Origin: Candidatus Poribacteria bacterium
GTDB lineage: Bacteria > Poribacteria > WGA-4E > WGA-3G
Direction of reading: 5' to 3'
Assembly: GCA_022821065.1 (NCBI GenBank)
Contig: JAJEEK010000010.1
Coordinates: 24,534-88,533 of the forward strand
Length of the DNA stretch: 64,000 nucleotides
This document shows, piece after piece, positions 28,195 to 36,812 of this stretch. The translations under genes and the position numbers were made by a program. How positions within the stretch are numbered: the first letter of the stretch is position 1; each line of letters starts with the position of its first letter. The notes under the pieces were generated by a model that saw only the letters and a program-made list of their open reading frames with translations, ran no database searches and had not been told where the DNA came from.

Positions 28195-28594
28195 CAATAA
28201 TAATGGACGCTACCCTATGCGTGACACTGTTACCCCCTATGTCCTACAATATCAACTCAAGCGTAACCTACGTCCTTTCACGCGTGAGGAAATCTTGAAA
28301 CTACCGACTGGACGGAGCGGCGTATATGTCCTATGGCGCAAAACCGGCACCGAGGGACGAAATGAATGTCTCTACGTAGGCGAATCCACAACCTGTGTCC
28401 GGCGACGTTTGCTGCAGCACGATTCAAACGCACAGAACGATGGACTCCATTCACAACTTCGGATGTTTAGACCGATCATCCAATTCTCAGTAGAATTCAC
28501 AGAGGATGCAGAAGAAACAGTGTTATTAGAAGCTGAACTCATCCGCGAGTGGAAACCGAAGACCAACCTAAAAATGAATCCCAACAAATCCTAA
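28181..28594 (+). CDS. GIY-YIG nuclease domain protein
   Basis: A 137-residue stand-alone GIY-YIG endonuclease domain. The motif pair is GVYVLW ... LYVGES, followed by an Arg-rich helix (TTCVRRRLLQH) and the metal-binding Glu in EAELIREWKPKTN. The start at 28181 overlaps the methylase by 14 bases, implying translational coupling; ATG 28217 is an alternative. Without an attached DNA-binding domain, target choice would depend on partners. In this context it may supply the restriction activity to the ATPase and methylase. The link is positional only. Confidence 0.82.
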   Translation: MLRLNNNNGRYPMRDTVTPYVLQYQLKRNLRPFTREEILKLPTGRSGVYVLWRKTGTEGRNECLYVGESTTCVRRRLLQHDSNAQNDGLHSQLRMFRPIIQFSVEFTEDAEETVLLEAELIREWKPKTNLKMNPNKS

Positions 28595-28696
28595 CACGTC
28601 CGGTCGCAAAGAATATTCACTTGCAAGAGTTTTTGAAGAGTTCACACGCCATTCTTCCCAACCTCAATTCAATAAGCAATGTTGGGTGAAATCCGT

Positions 28697-28726
28697 TTGA
28701 TATTTTCCATCGCTTTATGGTACAAT
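28697..28726 (+). promoter_or_regulatory. Promoter of the second Rpn copy
   Basis: TTGATA (28697-28702) and TACAAT (28721-28726) are identical to the block before the first Rpn copy, again with ATG 7 bases beyond the -10 box. Confidence 0.6.
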
Positions 28727-28732
28727 ACAACT

Positions 28733-29592
28733 ATGGCACAAGACTATGACAATATCGGAAAAAATTATGGGCAGCCCACGCCGAAGACCTGTCGCGATTC
28801 GTACTGGACGCAGATAACGTTGAAGTACTGGCAGACCTGGGCACCGAGCAGCAGATTATCGAGCGCGAAACTGACATCATAAAGCAGATCCGCATCAACG
28901 ACCACAAAGCCATTCTCCATGTCGAATTGCAACTCCGCGATAGTACAGATACACCGATGTGGGCAAGAAACGCCCAATATCAGGGATACCTTGTCGGCAA
29001 ATATCAGATGCCGGTCTACTCAAATGTCATCTACTTTCACCCGAACGCGGGCAGGAACGACCCAGGCGGGTACACCTATAGTTGGGACGACTACGAACAC
29101 ACCAATCGCTATAAAGTGATTCGGCTCATTGAGATAGATGGACAAGCGATTTTGGAGACGCAGGCACCCGGAATCCTGCCCTTCACACCGCTCATGAAAC
29201 CGCCCACGGGAATGGCCCCTGAACGGTGGTTACAAGAATGCATTGATGCAACACATGCTGTGCCTGTTGATCAGAGGACACAGGCAGATTTACTTTACGG
29301 AATCTACCTTTTTGGTGGGATAGTGTATGCCTCTGCGCTGCTTGACCAACTCATACAGGAGAGACTCATGCAAGAATCTAAGACTTACCAATACCTACGC
29401 GAAAAATTTATCAGAGAGGCTACCATCGAAAACACTTTGGCTTTGCTTAAAAGGAGGTTCCATACAGAGGAGGTAAGTGCCTTGACACCTGCCCTTCAGA
29501 ATATTAATGATTTGGAACGTCTTCAACAGTTGCTAGTCGCAGTCCCCGAGATGCAAAGCCTTGAAGCCTTTGAGCAAATGCTGCACGAATAG
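28733..29592 (+). pseudogene. Second Rpn-family gene, frameshifted near the start
   Basis: This copy is nearly identical to the Rpn gene at 23445 over the promoter and N-terminal two thirds. In the run after ATATCGG it has six adenines (28759-28764) against seven in the other copy, so translation from ATG 28733 shifts after GKN and ends early. The original frame is open again from 28927 to 29592 and retains E-x-Q and the C-terminal domain, but not the upstream Asp. A homopolymer slip could be a real inactivation, a reversible phase switch or an assembly error. The C-terminal domain diverges from copy one. Confidence 0.8.
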
Positions 29593-29987
29593 TCGTCAGG
29601 AGGTCGGTAGGAACGGGTGCAGCCTCTATTTCAGATAAGCGTAAACAAACATCAGATAATCCTGTAAATCCTGGTCCTGACAATAATAGTCCTATCCATT
29701 TTGTGATTTTTGCTTTATATATATTAATAAAAATAGTATAACATCTTTCAAAGGAGGAGAACGCCACACCAATTGCGGAAACAGGCGTAAAATCTCTATA
29801 CCCTTTCAGAACGCAACCCAAACAGCGGACACCTGTGATCGTAACTCGAACCGGAACCAACAGACCCTAACCCATCGCAGAAAAAAATATAACGCAGATT
29901 TTTGCGTACAAAAAAAATTAAAGTGCCTTTATGAATTGCGTAAGTCCTGTTAAAATTGAATGCCTCTGACACTCGCCGACAAAAAAC
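29593..29987. other. Gap after the defence island
   Basis: No convincing gene. It holds the word AATCCTGTAAATCCTGGTCC (near 29657), an AT-rich block around 29710-29740, a GGAGGAG without a good ORF after it, and at 29934-29948 the right end of the GGACTTACGC MITE without its left part. The region looks like the scarred right border of the island. Confidence 0.5.
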
Positions 29988-30016
29988 TTGACAGCAGCTC
30001 TCAAATAGGTTAAGAT
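29988..30016 (+). promoter_or_regulatory. Sigma-70-like promoter of the Gfo/Idh-PhyH-enolase operon
   Basis: TTGACA (29988-29993) and TAAGAT (30011-30016) with a 17-base spacer, 73 bases before the start codon. Confidence 0.7.
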
Positions 30017-30089
30017 TAAAAAAGCGTCACCTACGAATTTGCACAACAAACAGAAACGGAACTTACATGTTTTCCAGAGTGAAGGATTT

Positions 30090-31247
30090 ATGAATACTTA
30101 TCGTGTCGCTATACTGGGGTGTCGAAGTCGCGGCACCTCGGCAGCGAAAGCGTACCACGCACATCCACGCACCGAAATCGTAGCACTCTGCGACCTCGTC
30201 CAAGAGCGGCTCGACACCCTCGGCGAAATCGTGAATGTCTCAGCACATTTCACCGATTTAGACGAGATGATCCGACAGACGGCACCGGATATTGTCGCTA
30301 TCCCGACAGCGACAGAGGCGCACTATCCGCTCTGTATGCGTGTGCTTGAACACGGTGTGAATATTGAAGTCGAGAAACCGCTCTGTATTGATCTCGTTCA
30401 AGCGGATGAAGTGCTGGCGAAAGCGAAAGAGAAAAACGCTCGCGTCGCCGTACATCACCAACGACGCACCAGTCCGTCGATGCAGGCAGTCGCGAAAGCC
30501 TTAGACGAAGGGAAAATCGGTGAGCTCCGCTACATCTACGCCAGCGGGAAAGGGTATTACGCTGGCTATGGATTAATGAATATCGGAACACACGTCATTA
30601 ACAACATGCTCCGTTTCGGTGGGAAATGCCGAAGCGTTGTAACGCAGGCGACGGTAGGCGGACGCGCTATCGGACATGACGACGTACTCCCCTCACCTGC
30701 TGGGATGGGAACAGTCACAGGCGAATACGTTACAGCAACGCTCCAATTTGACGGAAACGTCACCGGCACCCTTATTCAACACAGATTCCCGAAGGTCGAT
30801 ACGGATGCCTATGTCATGGAACTCTACGGCACTGAAGGTAGACTCTTCTGGTCGGAGTTGAAAGGTTCATGGTGGCTACCGACCCCGCACTTCGTCCCTG
30901 ACGGCATGCACGACCAATGGCAGGCACTCCCATCTATCTATCCAGAACATTTTGATCCACACAAGGGGGCAGATGCCGATGATTATTGCTTCGTTGACGA
31001 ATATGTGAACGCATTGGACGAAAATCGAGAACACGAATCCAACGGCGAAGAAGGTCGCCACGTCATTGAGATTTTGATGGCAGTTTTTGAATCCGCCGCT
31101 TATGGCACACGCGTCGAGCTGCCCCAGAAAAATCGGGAACATCCACTGTTACGTTGGTGTGCCGAAGCCGGTTTGGGTGAAATCAGAGAGATGCCTCGCG
31201 ATTATGGCACTTGGCTATCACTCGAAGATGAACGTTTGTATGAGTAG
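30090..31247 (+). CDS. Gfo/Idh/MocA-family oxidoreductase
   Basis: A 385-residue NAD(P)-dependent dehydrogenase of the glucose-fructose/inositol-dehydrogenase family. The Rossmann start is VAILGCRSRG and the EKPLCIDL motif holds the conserved lysine of the family; IGTHVINNML provides the catalytic-side histidine. ATG 30090, preceded by GAAGGA, is chosen over an upstream TTG without support. The stop codon TAG is the first triplet of a palindromic repeat. It leads a three-gene run with a PhyH protein and an enolase-superfamily enzyme, likely a sugar-acid or osmolyte pathway. Substrate unknown. Confidence 0.82.
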   Translation: MNTYRVAILGCRSRGTSAAKAYHAHPRTEIVALCDLVQERLDTLGEIVNVSAHFTDLDEMIRQTAPDIVAIPTATEAHYPLCMRVLEHGVNIEVEKPLCIDLVQADEVLAKAKEKNARVAVHHQRRTSPSMQAVAKALDEGKIGELRYIYASGKGYYAGYGLMNIGTHVINNMLRFGGKCRSVVTQATVGGRAIGHDDVLPSPAGMGTVTGEYVTATLQFDGNVTGTLIQHRFPKVDTDAYVMELYGTEGRLFWSELKGSWWLPTPHFVPDGMHDQWQALPSIYPEHFDPHKGADADDYCFVDEYVNALDENREHESNGEEGRHVIEILMAVFESAAYGTRVELPQKNREHPLLRWCAEAGLGEIREMPRDYGTWLSLEDERLYE

Positions 31248-31336
31248 TTATCAGTTGTCAGTACGCAGTTGCCAGTTAAAGAAGGTTTTGATGCACCAGA
31301 AATTTCTTTTAACTGGTAACCTATAACTGACAACTA
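31245..31336. repeat. Long palindrome of CAGTTA-type words
   Basis: TAGTTATCAGTTGTCAGT ... CCAGTTAAA pairs with TTTAACTGG ... ACTGACAACTA to make a long imperfect hairpin. The left tip includes the stop of the upstream gene. Similar elements occur at 38665, 40217, 47108 and 54222. Confidence 0.75.
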
Positions 31337-31355
31337 TTCCTCTAAGGACAAAACC

Positions 31356-32162
31356 ATGCCGAACCCTACGACGAATGCCGACAATCTAACACCTATCCCG
31401 CTCACGGAAGAACAGCGTTTTCTCTTTGATACGCGTGGGTGGCTCCTATTCCCCGGTGTGCTTAGCGAAACCGAGGTCAAAGAGATGCGCGAGTTCTGTT
31501 ACCAACTCAAACAAGACCCGGTGTCAATCCCTGAGCATCACCGCTCCTCTATCGGTGGTCCCCTTGAACCGCTAACCGATCATCCGGTTGTGTTCGGGTT
31601 CATGAACGAATTTCTGACCTCCGGCTATGCTAATGAAAACTGCTACGGCTTCCGACTCGAAGGAACGTTCCTAACCATCCGCTCTAACGGACACGACAAC
31701 TTCCGTCCACACGGTGGGCGTGGTATGCTCAACTTCCCGGGCAACTCGCACACCTATCATCTGCACCATGACAGGGCACATAGCGGATTGACGCGCGTCG
31801 TCTGGGAACTTAATCCCGTTAAAGAAGGGCAGGGCGGAACGATGTTCCTCACCGGTAGCCATAAAGGCGCGTTCCCTGCGCCAAAGTCAACAGCGGATCG
31901 GAATTCACCTTTGTGGGAGGATTATACCTGTCCTGCCGGTTCTATGCTCGTTTTCACAGAGGCGATTACACATACTGGCGCGAAATGGACAGACGAAGAC
32001 GTTGATCGGGTCGCGATCTTCCACTGCTATAACACCGTGGGGAACAAGTGGCATAAGTGGGAGCCACACCCAAAACACGTTGAAGAGATGCCCTTCAAAC
32101 GTCAGACGCTTTTCCGTCCGGTCTACTGTCAAGATAATGCGCCGACCTTGGATGCTGTATAG
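31356..32162 (+). CDS. Phytanoyl-CoA dioxygenase (PhyH) family protein
   Basis: A 268-residue member of the Fe(II)/2-oxoglutarate PhyH superfamily. The core strands around LTGSHKGAF and the distal metal His in AITHTGAKW are clear, with a downstream Arg (DRVAIF) for 2-oxoglutarate. The first metal motif is less clear: PHGGRG and LHHDRAHSG are both candidates for HxD. It follows a repeat and lies 31 bases before an enolase-superfamily gene, in a run with a dehydrogenase. It is closer in layout to the tandem pair at 54337 and 55293 than to the canonical WHQD type at 49876. Confidence 0.8.
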   Translation: MPNPTTNADNLTPIPLTEEQRFLFDTRGWLLFPGVLSETEVKEMREFCYQLKQDPVSIPEHHRSSIGGPLEPLTDHPVVFGFMNEFLTSGYANENCYGFRLEGTFLTIRSNGHDNFRPHGGRGMLNFPGNSHTYHLHHDRAHSGLTRVVWELNPVKEGQGGTMFLTGSHKGAFPAPKSTADRNSPLWEDYTCPAGSMLVFTEAITHTGAKWTDEDVDRVAIFHCYNTVGNKWHKWEPHPKHVEEMPFKRQTLFRPVYCQDNAPTLDAV

Positions 32163-32193
32163 AAACATTTTTAAAGGAGCAAAACCCGAAAAC

Positions 32194-33327
32194 ATGAAAA
32201 TTACTGGTGTAAAATCGTTTGTTTCAGCGAGCGGCCATTTTTTTGTCAAAGTCGAAACCGATGCCGGTATCTACGGTGTCGGTGAAGGTGGGTTACGCCG
32301 CCGTGCGCTCGCTTTAGCCGAAGTCATTCGCTCGTTTGAGCCGTTCCTTATCGGTGCCGATCCGTTTCGGATTGAGCATCTGTGGCAAGTCATGTTCCGT
32401 GGGGGATTCTTTCCCGGCGGTGTCGTCCAATCCGCTGCTGTGAGTGCTGTAGATATCGCGCTTTGGGACATCAAAGGCAAAGCACTTAATGTTCCTGTTT
32501 ATGAACTCTTGGGTGGACGCACAAGAGACAAGGTCGTCTGCTACCCGCACAACGGTGGCGGCTCAATTGAGGCACTCGTTGAGAGCTGCCGACAAACTCA
32601 TGAAGCCGGTTGGAGGTTCGTCCGATGGGGTCTGGCTGACGGTTCAGATACTGGGACGTTTGAACCCAAGCGTGCAATCCAGAACGGTATCGAACAGGTG
32701 AAAGCCGTCCGCCACGCGTTAGGCGACGATGTAGAAATACTCGTCGATGTGCATACCCGTCTTGATCCAGCAGATAGCCTCGATTTCTGTAACAAAGTCG
32801 CCGAGTACCATCCGTTTTTCATTGAAGACCCGATTCGGAGCGAGAACCCCGCCAGCCTCAGACGACTACGCCAGCAGACTTCAGTGCCAATTGCTGTCGG
32901 CGAGCAGTTTGATAGCAAATGGACGTTCCGAGAGGTCATTGAAGAAGACCTGATGGACTATTGCCGTGTTGATGTCTGCATCGCCGGTGGGTTAACAGAA
33001 GCACGCAAAATCGCCGGATGGTGTGAAACACACTACATCCACATCGCACCGCATAACCCGTTGGGACCTGTATCCGCTGCGGCGTGTCTGCATCTCTGTT
33101 TGGCATCACCGCTCGTTGGGGTACAGGAACTTCCACGCGCGCCGATGTCTTCATTGACCGATGTGTTCCCCGTACAGGTCCCGTTTGAATCGGGTTATCT
33201 CTTGCCACCCGAAGGTCCCGGACTCGGCATCGAATTGAATGAGGAGGCACTTACAAACGTCACAACGCAAGAATACGGACCACCGACTGGCTACCAACGC
33301 GACGACGGTTCCTATACGAATTGGTAA
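32194..33327 (+). CDS. Enolase-superfamily enzyme (mandelate racemase / sugar-acid dehydratase type)
   Basis: A 377-residue (beta/alpha)8 enzyme that would abstract the alpha-proton of a carboxylate with Mg. The metal ligands are an Asp in ILVDVHTRLD, Glu in FFIEDPIR and Glu in VGEQFDS; HNPLGP near residue 290 supplies the catalytic His, as in galactonate/mannonate-type dehydratases. The C-terminal loop PEGPGLGIELNE is also typical. A longer in-frame start at 32002 only reads through the PhyH gene in another frame; ATG 32194 is used with AAAGGAG upstream. With the dehydrogenase upstream it suggests sugar-acid catabolism. Confidence 0.85.
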   Translation: MKITGVKSFVSASGHFFVKVETDAGIYGVGEGGLRRRALALAEVIRSFEPFLIGADPFRIEHLWQVMFRGGFFPGGVVQSAAVSAVDIALWDIKGKALNVPVYELLGGRTRDKVVCYPHNGGGSIEALVESCRQTHEAGWRFVRWGLADGSDTGTFEPKRAIQNGIEQVKAVRHALGDDVEILVDVHTRLDPADSLDFCNKVAEYHPFFIEDPIRSENPASLRRLRQQTSVPIAVGEQFDSKWTFREVIEEDLMDYCRVDVCIAGGLTEARKIAGWCETHYIHIAPHNPLGPVSAAACLHLCLASPLVGVQELPRAPMSSLTDVFPVQVPFESGYLLPPEGPGLGIELNEEALTNVTTQEYGPPTGYQRDDGSYTNW

Positions 33328-33334
33328 TTTTATA

Positions 33335-33451
33335 GGGCTTACGCATGCTGCTTTTTTGTAGCATAAACTGTTAATTTGTGCTACCAGAACGCTCTGTTTT
33401 CCGAAAATTTTCATCTACCAGAACGGACTACAATCAAGATTGCGTAAGTCC
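33335..33451. repeat. MITE-like element, GGACTTACGC family
   Basis: GGGCTTACGC (33335-33344) and GCGTAAGTCC (33442-33451) are nearly perfect terminal repeats, with TA on the left flank and TG on the right. The hairpin word GCATAAACTGTTAATTTGTGC lies inside. It fills half of the gap before argD. Confidence 0.75.
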
Positions 33452-33563
33452 TGTTTTAAAGTCATGAGCTCAGAAACGCACAAAGCCATAGAAGAATCAC
33501 GAATTAACCAGAAATCTGCTCGGAATATAATGGAGAGCAGAACAGGAGGCCATAGTTAAAAAA

Positions 33564-34754
33564 ATGACAACCGCTGAAATTAAAGCGATCGCGACAGAAT
33601 ATATTATTAATACTTACGGTGACAGAAGCCTTGCATTTGTCAAAGGCGAGGGACCCTACCTCTGGGATGCCGATGGCAAAAAATACCTCGACTTTCTCGG
33701 TGGACTCGCCGTCAACGGTTTAGGGCATTGCCATCCGAAAGTCGTCGAAGCCATCCGTGAACAAGCAGGCAAACTGCTCCATACATCTAACCTCTACTAT
33801 ATCCAACCGCAAGCAGAACTCGCGAAACTGCTCATTGATAACTCCGACATGGATCAGTGCTTCTTCTGCAATAGCGGTGCCGAAGCGAACGAGGCAGCCA
33901 TCAAACTTGCACGCAAATACGCCAAAGACAGCGGCAGAACGGATGCCTATGAAATCATCACCATGGAAAACTCATTCCACGGACGCACGATGGCAACTAT
34001 CACCGCTACTGCCCAGACGAAATATCACGTCGGATTTGAACCGATGCTTGAGGGTTTCAAATACGTACCCTTCGACGACTTGGAAGCAACCGAAGCCGCG
34101 ATCAGTGAAAAGACCTGTGCCATTTTAGTTGAACCGATCCAGTCCGAAGGTGGCGTTAATATCCCCAGCGATAGCTACCTCCGAGGCTTACGCGAACTCT
34201 GTGATAAACATAACCTATTGCTCATGTTTGACGAAGTACAGACAGCGATGGGGAGATTGGGAACTTTCTTCGGATATCAGAGCTACGGCGTTGTGCCGGA
34301 TGTGATTACGATGGCAAAGGCACTCGGTAGCGGCGTGCCTATCGGCGCGATGTTAGCGAAACGACACATAGCGGAGAGTTTTGTACCCGGCACGCATGCT
34401 GCGACATTTGGTGGAAACCCGTTGGTTACTGCCGCTGCAGCGACAACCGTCCGAACAATCCTGGAAGAGAACCTCGCCGTGAACGCCGTTAAAATGGGGA
34501 ACTACCTCGCAGGCGGGTTAATGGAACTGAAAGACAAATATCCGATCAAAGAAGTACGAGGGAAAGGTCTGCTTCGCGGTTTAGTCATGGAAGTCGACGC
34601 GAAACCACTCGCTGCGAAATGTATTGAGAACGGACTCGTCACGATATGCACGAACGACTATGTCCTCCGATTCTTACCACCACTCAATATCAATGCGGGA
34701 CACGTCGAGGAAGCCGTCAATATCGTCGAAAAATCGATGTCGGAAGTTTTGTAA
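33564..34754 (+). CDS. argD: Acetylornithine aminotransferase-type class III transaminase
   Basis: A 396-residue PLP enzyme. It would convert N-acetylglutamate semialdehyde to acetylornithine in arginine synthesis. Features: NSGAEANEAAIKLARK (phosphate site), NSFHGRT, FDEVQTAMGRLG and the PLP lysine in MAKALGSGVPIG. Length and motif spacing fit ArgD; ornithine or succinylornithine transaminase activity is possible. AGGAGG lies 14 bases upstream of the ATG, a rather long spacing, after a MITE. The next gene starts one base after the stop, so they share an mRNA. Confidence 0.85.
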   Translation: MTTAEIKAIATEYIINTYGDRSLAFVKGEGPYLWDADGKKYLDFLGGLAVNGLGHCHPKVVEAIREQAGKLLHTSNLYYIQPQAELAKLLIDNSDMDQCFFCNSGAEANEAAIKLARKYAKDSGRTDAYEIITMENSFHGRTMATITATAQTKYHVGFEPMLEGFKYVPFDDLEATEAAISEKTCAILVEPIQSEGGVNIPSDSYLRGLRELCDKHNLLLMFDEVQTAMGRLGTFFGYQSYGVVPDVITMAKALGSGVPIGAMLAKRHIAESFVPGTHAATFGGNPLVTAAAATTVRTILEENLAVNAVKMGNYLAGGLMELKDKYPIKEVRGKGLLRGLVMEVDAKPLAAKCIENGLVTICTNDYVLRFLPPLNINAGHVEEAVNIVEKSMSEVL

Positions 34755-34755
34755 G

Positions 34756-35646
34756 ATGCTATTATACCGGACACCGTTAACTCGTAAAGGCGACGATCTT
34801 CATCCGGTGCTCTTGTGGATCGCATACGGGACGGTTCTACTTTTTTTTACACTTATCGTCGGATGCAGTCCGGTTACCTCCACAATTCAATTAACACCAG
34901 CAGCACGCGCGGAATTAGATGCCATCCTTACGACCCTACAAGTGAGATACGATCTCACGGGTTCTCTAAAAACTCAGATGATAGTGAGAATTGAGGAGGG
35001 TGAACAGCGCGAAGAACTTCGCGAATTGTTGTGGTATAAGAAATCAGAAAAAGGCGGCGAATTGCTTCACATCCAAGCGATGGGAGGGTTTAATGAACCG
35101 CGCGGTGTCGCCATCGCTAATCAGGATGAAAACCAATTCCTACTCCGACTTCTGAATGAGCAGAGAGCGTACATCGGGCCGTTATCGGACGGAGTATTGC
35201 GAGAAATTTTCGGTATAGACTTACGCGTGTCGGATGTACTGAGTGCCATCTTCGCCAATCCGTTTCTTGATCGACGTACGGAGGGTTTCACATCCGTTGA
35301 GAGTTCCGGCACGAAATTCATCCTTACGCGTCCGGGAGTCAAATCGGGACATGTAGAAACTGTCACGCTCTATGTCCGTGAAGATGAACCGAGAGTTACG
35401 GAGTGGCACATCCACGATGAAAATGGCGTGCTTCAGCAGCGCGCCGCCTTCTCCGACTATCGCGAAGTAAGCGGTATCTTACGTCCGCATAAGGTTGAAA
35501 TCGAACGTCCCCTTGAACAGACACGGGTTGCTGTCAATATCACTAAAGTCGAACTTAACGTCGAGATTAACGACAGTAAATTTGACGTGGCACCGTTTTT
35601 AGGGGACAATGTTGAAATTATTCCGTTGTCGGAATTAGCGGAGTAG
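34756..35646 (+). CDS. Lipoprotein, LolA/DUF4292-like
   Basis: A lipoprotein of about 296 residues. The N-terminus has a hydrophobic helix and a lipobox TLIVGCSP, giving an acylated cysteine near residue 37. The mature part (QMIVRIEEGEQREELRELLWYKK and following strands) resembles the half-barrel outer-membrane lipoprotein carriers such as LolA or LolB or DUF4292 proteins, but identity is weak. The in-frame extension upstream to 34624 lies inside argD and is rejected. It starts one base after argD and is followed 11 bases later by ispE. Confidence 0.65.
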   Translation: MLLYRTPLTRKGDDLHPVLLWIAYGTVLLFFTLIVGCSPVTSTIQLTPAARAELDAILTTLQVRYDLTGSLKTQMIVRIEEGEQREELRELLWYKKSEKGGELLHIQAMGGFNEPRGVAIANQDENQFLLRLLNEQRAYIGPLSDGVLREIFGIDLRVSDVLSAIFANPFLDRRTEGFTSVESSGTKFILTRPGVKSGHVETVTLYVREDEPRVTEWHIHDENGVLQQRAAFSDYREVSGILRPHKVEIERPLEQTRVAVNITKVELNVEINDSKFDVAPFLGDNVEIIPLSELAE

Positions 35647-35657
35647 CGTGCAAAATT

Positions 35658-36539
35658 GTGCAGAAGATAAGAGTCCGTGCCCACGCCAAAATCAATCTCT
35701 ATTTGGATGTCGTTGGTAAACGTGAAGATGGCTACCACGACCTCGAAACGATCTTCCACTCCATCGGTTTGCACGACGATGTTATCATCCGCAAGCAAGA
35801 TACGAAGGAGATAACCGTTCATTGTGAACACCCAGCGGTTCCGTCTGATGTTAGCAACCTCGGATATCGTGCGGCAGCACGCCTCAGCGATGCGGTAGGC
35901 GGTATCGGGGGGATGTCAATAGAAATCCAGAAACGGATCCCAGTTGCTGCTGGACTCGCTGGTGGAAGTGCCAACGCTGCCGCGGTCCTTCACGGCGTGA
36001 ACGAACTTTTCGGACTCGGCTTCACTCAGGAAAAGTTGATGCGTCTCGGGGCACAGTTAGGAGCAGATATCCCGTTTTGTCTGCTCGGCGGTGCAGCCTT
36101 AGGTACCGGCATCGGCGACCTGTTAACACGTCTCCCCGTGCTTTCAGACCTATCGCTCCTGCTTGTAAATCCGGGTATTGAGATTTCGACATCGGCTGTT
36201 TTCAAAAAGCTGAATTTTTCCTTGACAAACCGTGAAAATGTGGGTATAATTATAAGGACTCACATGGAAAAGGGTGATGTCCTCGGCATTGGTGGAGGTC
36301 TTTACAATCTCCTTGAAATACCAGTTTTTGCCGAGTATCCTGAAATCGCTGCGCTAAAAACCGAGCTTTCTACGCAGGCCGGGTGTTATGGCGCGCTGAT
36401 GTCCGGGAGCGGTGCGACGTTGTTCGCCATAATGCACAACAGTGAATCCGCCCGCCTAAGCGAATCACACTTCAAGAACAGAGTCAGTTTTTGCACGACG
36501 ACGGTAACCAGTCCTGTTGGTGTGTACATCCAAGATTAA
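35658..36539 (+). CDS. ispE: 4-diphosphocytidyl-2-C-methyl-D-erythritol kinase
   Basis: GHMP-family kinase of the non-mevalonate isoprenoid pathway, phosphorylating CDP-methylerythritol with ATP. The 293-residue protein starts at a GTG (an in-frame ATG is absent nearby) and shows the opening AKINLYLDVVGKREDGYH, the glycine-rich ATP loop PVAAGLAGGSANAAA and GADIPFCLLGG. The end MSGSGATLFAI is the third GHMP motif. The gene ends at 36539 and a tRNA begins at the very next base. The order ispE-tRNA-L25-pth is a widespread bacterial arrangement. Confidence 0.93.
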   Translation: MQKIRVRAHAKINLYLDVVGKREDGYHDLETIFHSIGLHDDVIIRKQDTKEITVHCEHPAVPSDVSNLGYRAAARLSDAVGGIGGMSIEIQKRIPVAAGLAGGSANAAAVLHGVNELFGLGFTQEKLMRLGAQLGADIPFCLLGGAALGTGIGDLLTRLPVLSDLSLLLVNPGIEISTSAVFKKLNFSLTNRENVGIIIRTHMEKGDVLGIGGGLYNLLEIPVFAEYPEIAALKTELSTQAGCYGALMSGSGATLFAIMHNSESARLSESHFKNRVSFCTTTVTSPVGVYIQD

Positions 36540-36611
36540 AGGGCGGTGGCCAAGCGGTAAGGCACAGGTCTTTGGAACCTGCATGCGTAGGTTCGAATCC
36601 TACCCGCCCTG
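36540..36611 (+). tRNA. tRNA-Gln: tRNA-Gln (anticodon UUG)
   Basis: Complete cloverleaf: acceptor AGGGCGG/CCGCCCT (7 bp), D arm GCC/GGC, anticodon stem CAGGT/ACCTG with loop CTTTGGA (anticodon TTG), and T arm GTAGG-TTCGAAT-CCTAC. Discriminator G; CCA is not encoded. The first base directly follows the ispE stop codon, so the tRNA is presumably cut from the ispE transcript. Confidence 0.95.
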
Positions 36612-36644
36612 TCTCCTTTTTAATCCGGCTCCTGAATCTATGGA

Positions 36645-36711
36645 AGAAGTCGTCTAACGATTAGGTTCTCGCCCTGCGCTTCATTATATTACGCACGGGT
36701 TTTCCATAACA
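36645..36711 (+). other. Possible tRNA-Glu-like remnant
   Basis: TCGTCTAACGATTAGG (36650-36665) followed by TTCTCGCCCT resembles the D arm and anticodon-stem start of many tRNA-Glu genes, but anticodon and T arm do not fold. It may be the relic of a neighbouring tRNA gene in the ispE-L25 gap. Confidence 0.25.
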
Positions 36712-36812
36712 TCAAAACGGTTAGCACAGAATGAAATGGAGTGTAGATTTAAGAAACCTACTCAGGTGTCTAAACGCACGAATTTTAACCGCAAGGAAAA
36801 GTAGAAAATAAA

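Noticed and set aside
29504..29860. 118-residue minus-strand frame after the second Rpn copy
   Set aside because: Overlaps the Rpn end and a repeat-rich gap; no ribosome site or recognisable domain.
32002..32193. Longer start for the enolase-superfamily gene
   Set aside because: It reads the end of the PhyH gene in another frame; homologues begin at the MKIT position.
34624..35646. Longer start for the lipoprotein gene
   Set aside because: The extension lies inside argD and has no ribosome site; ATG 34756 follows argD by one base and leads into a lipobox.
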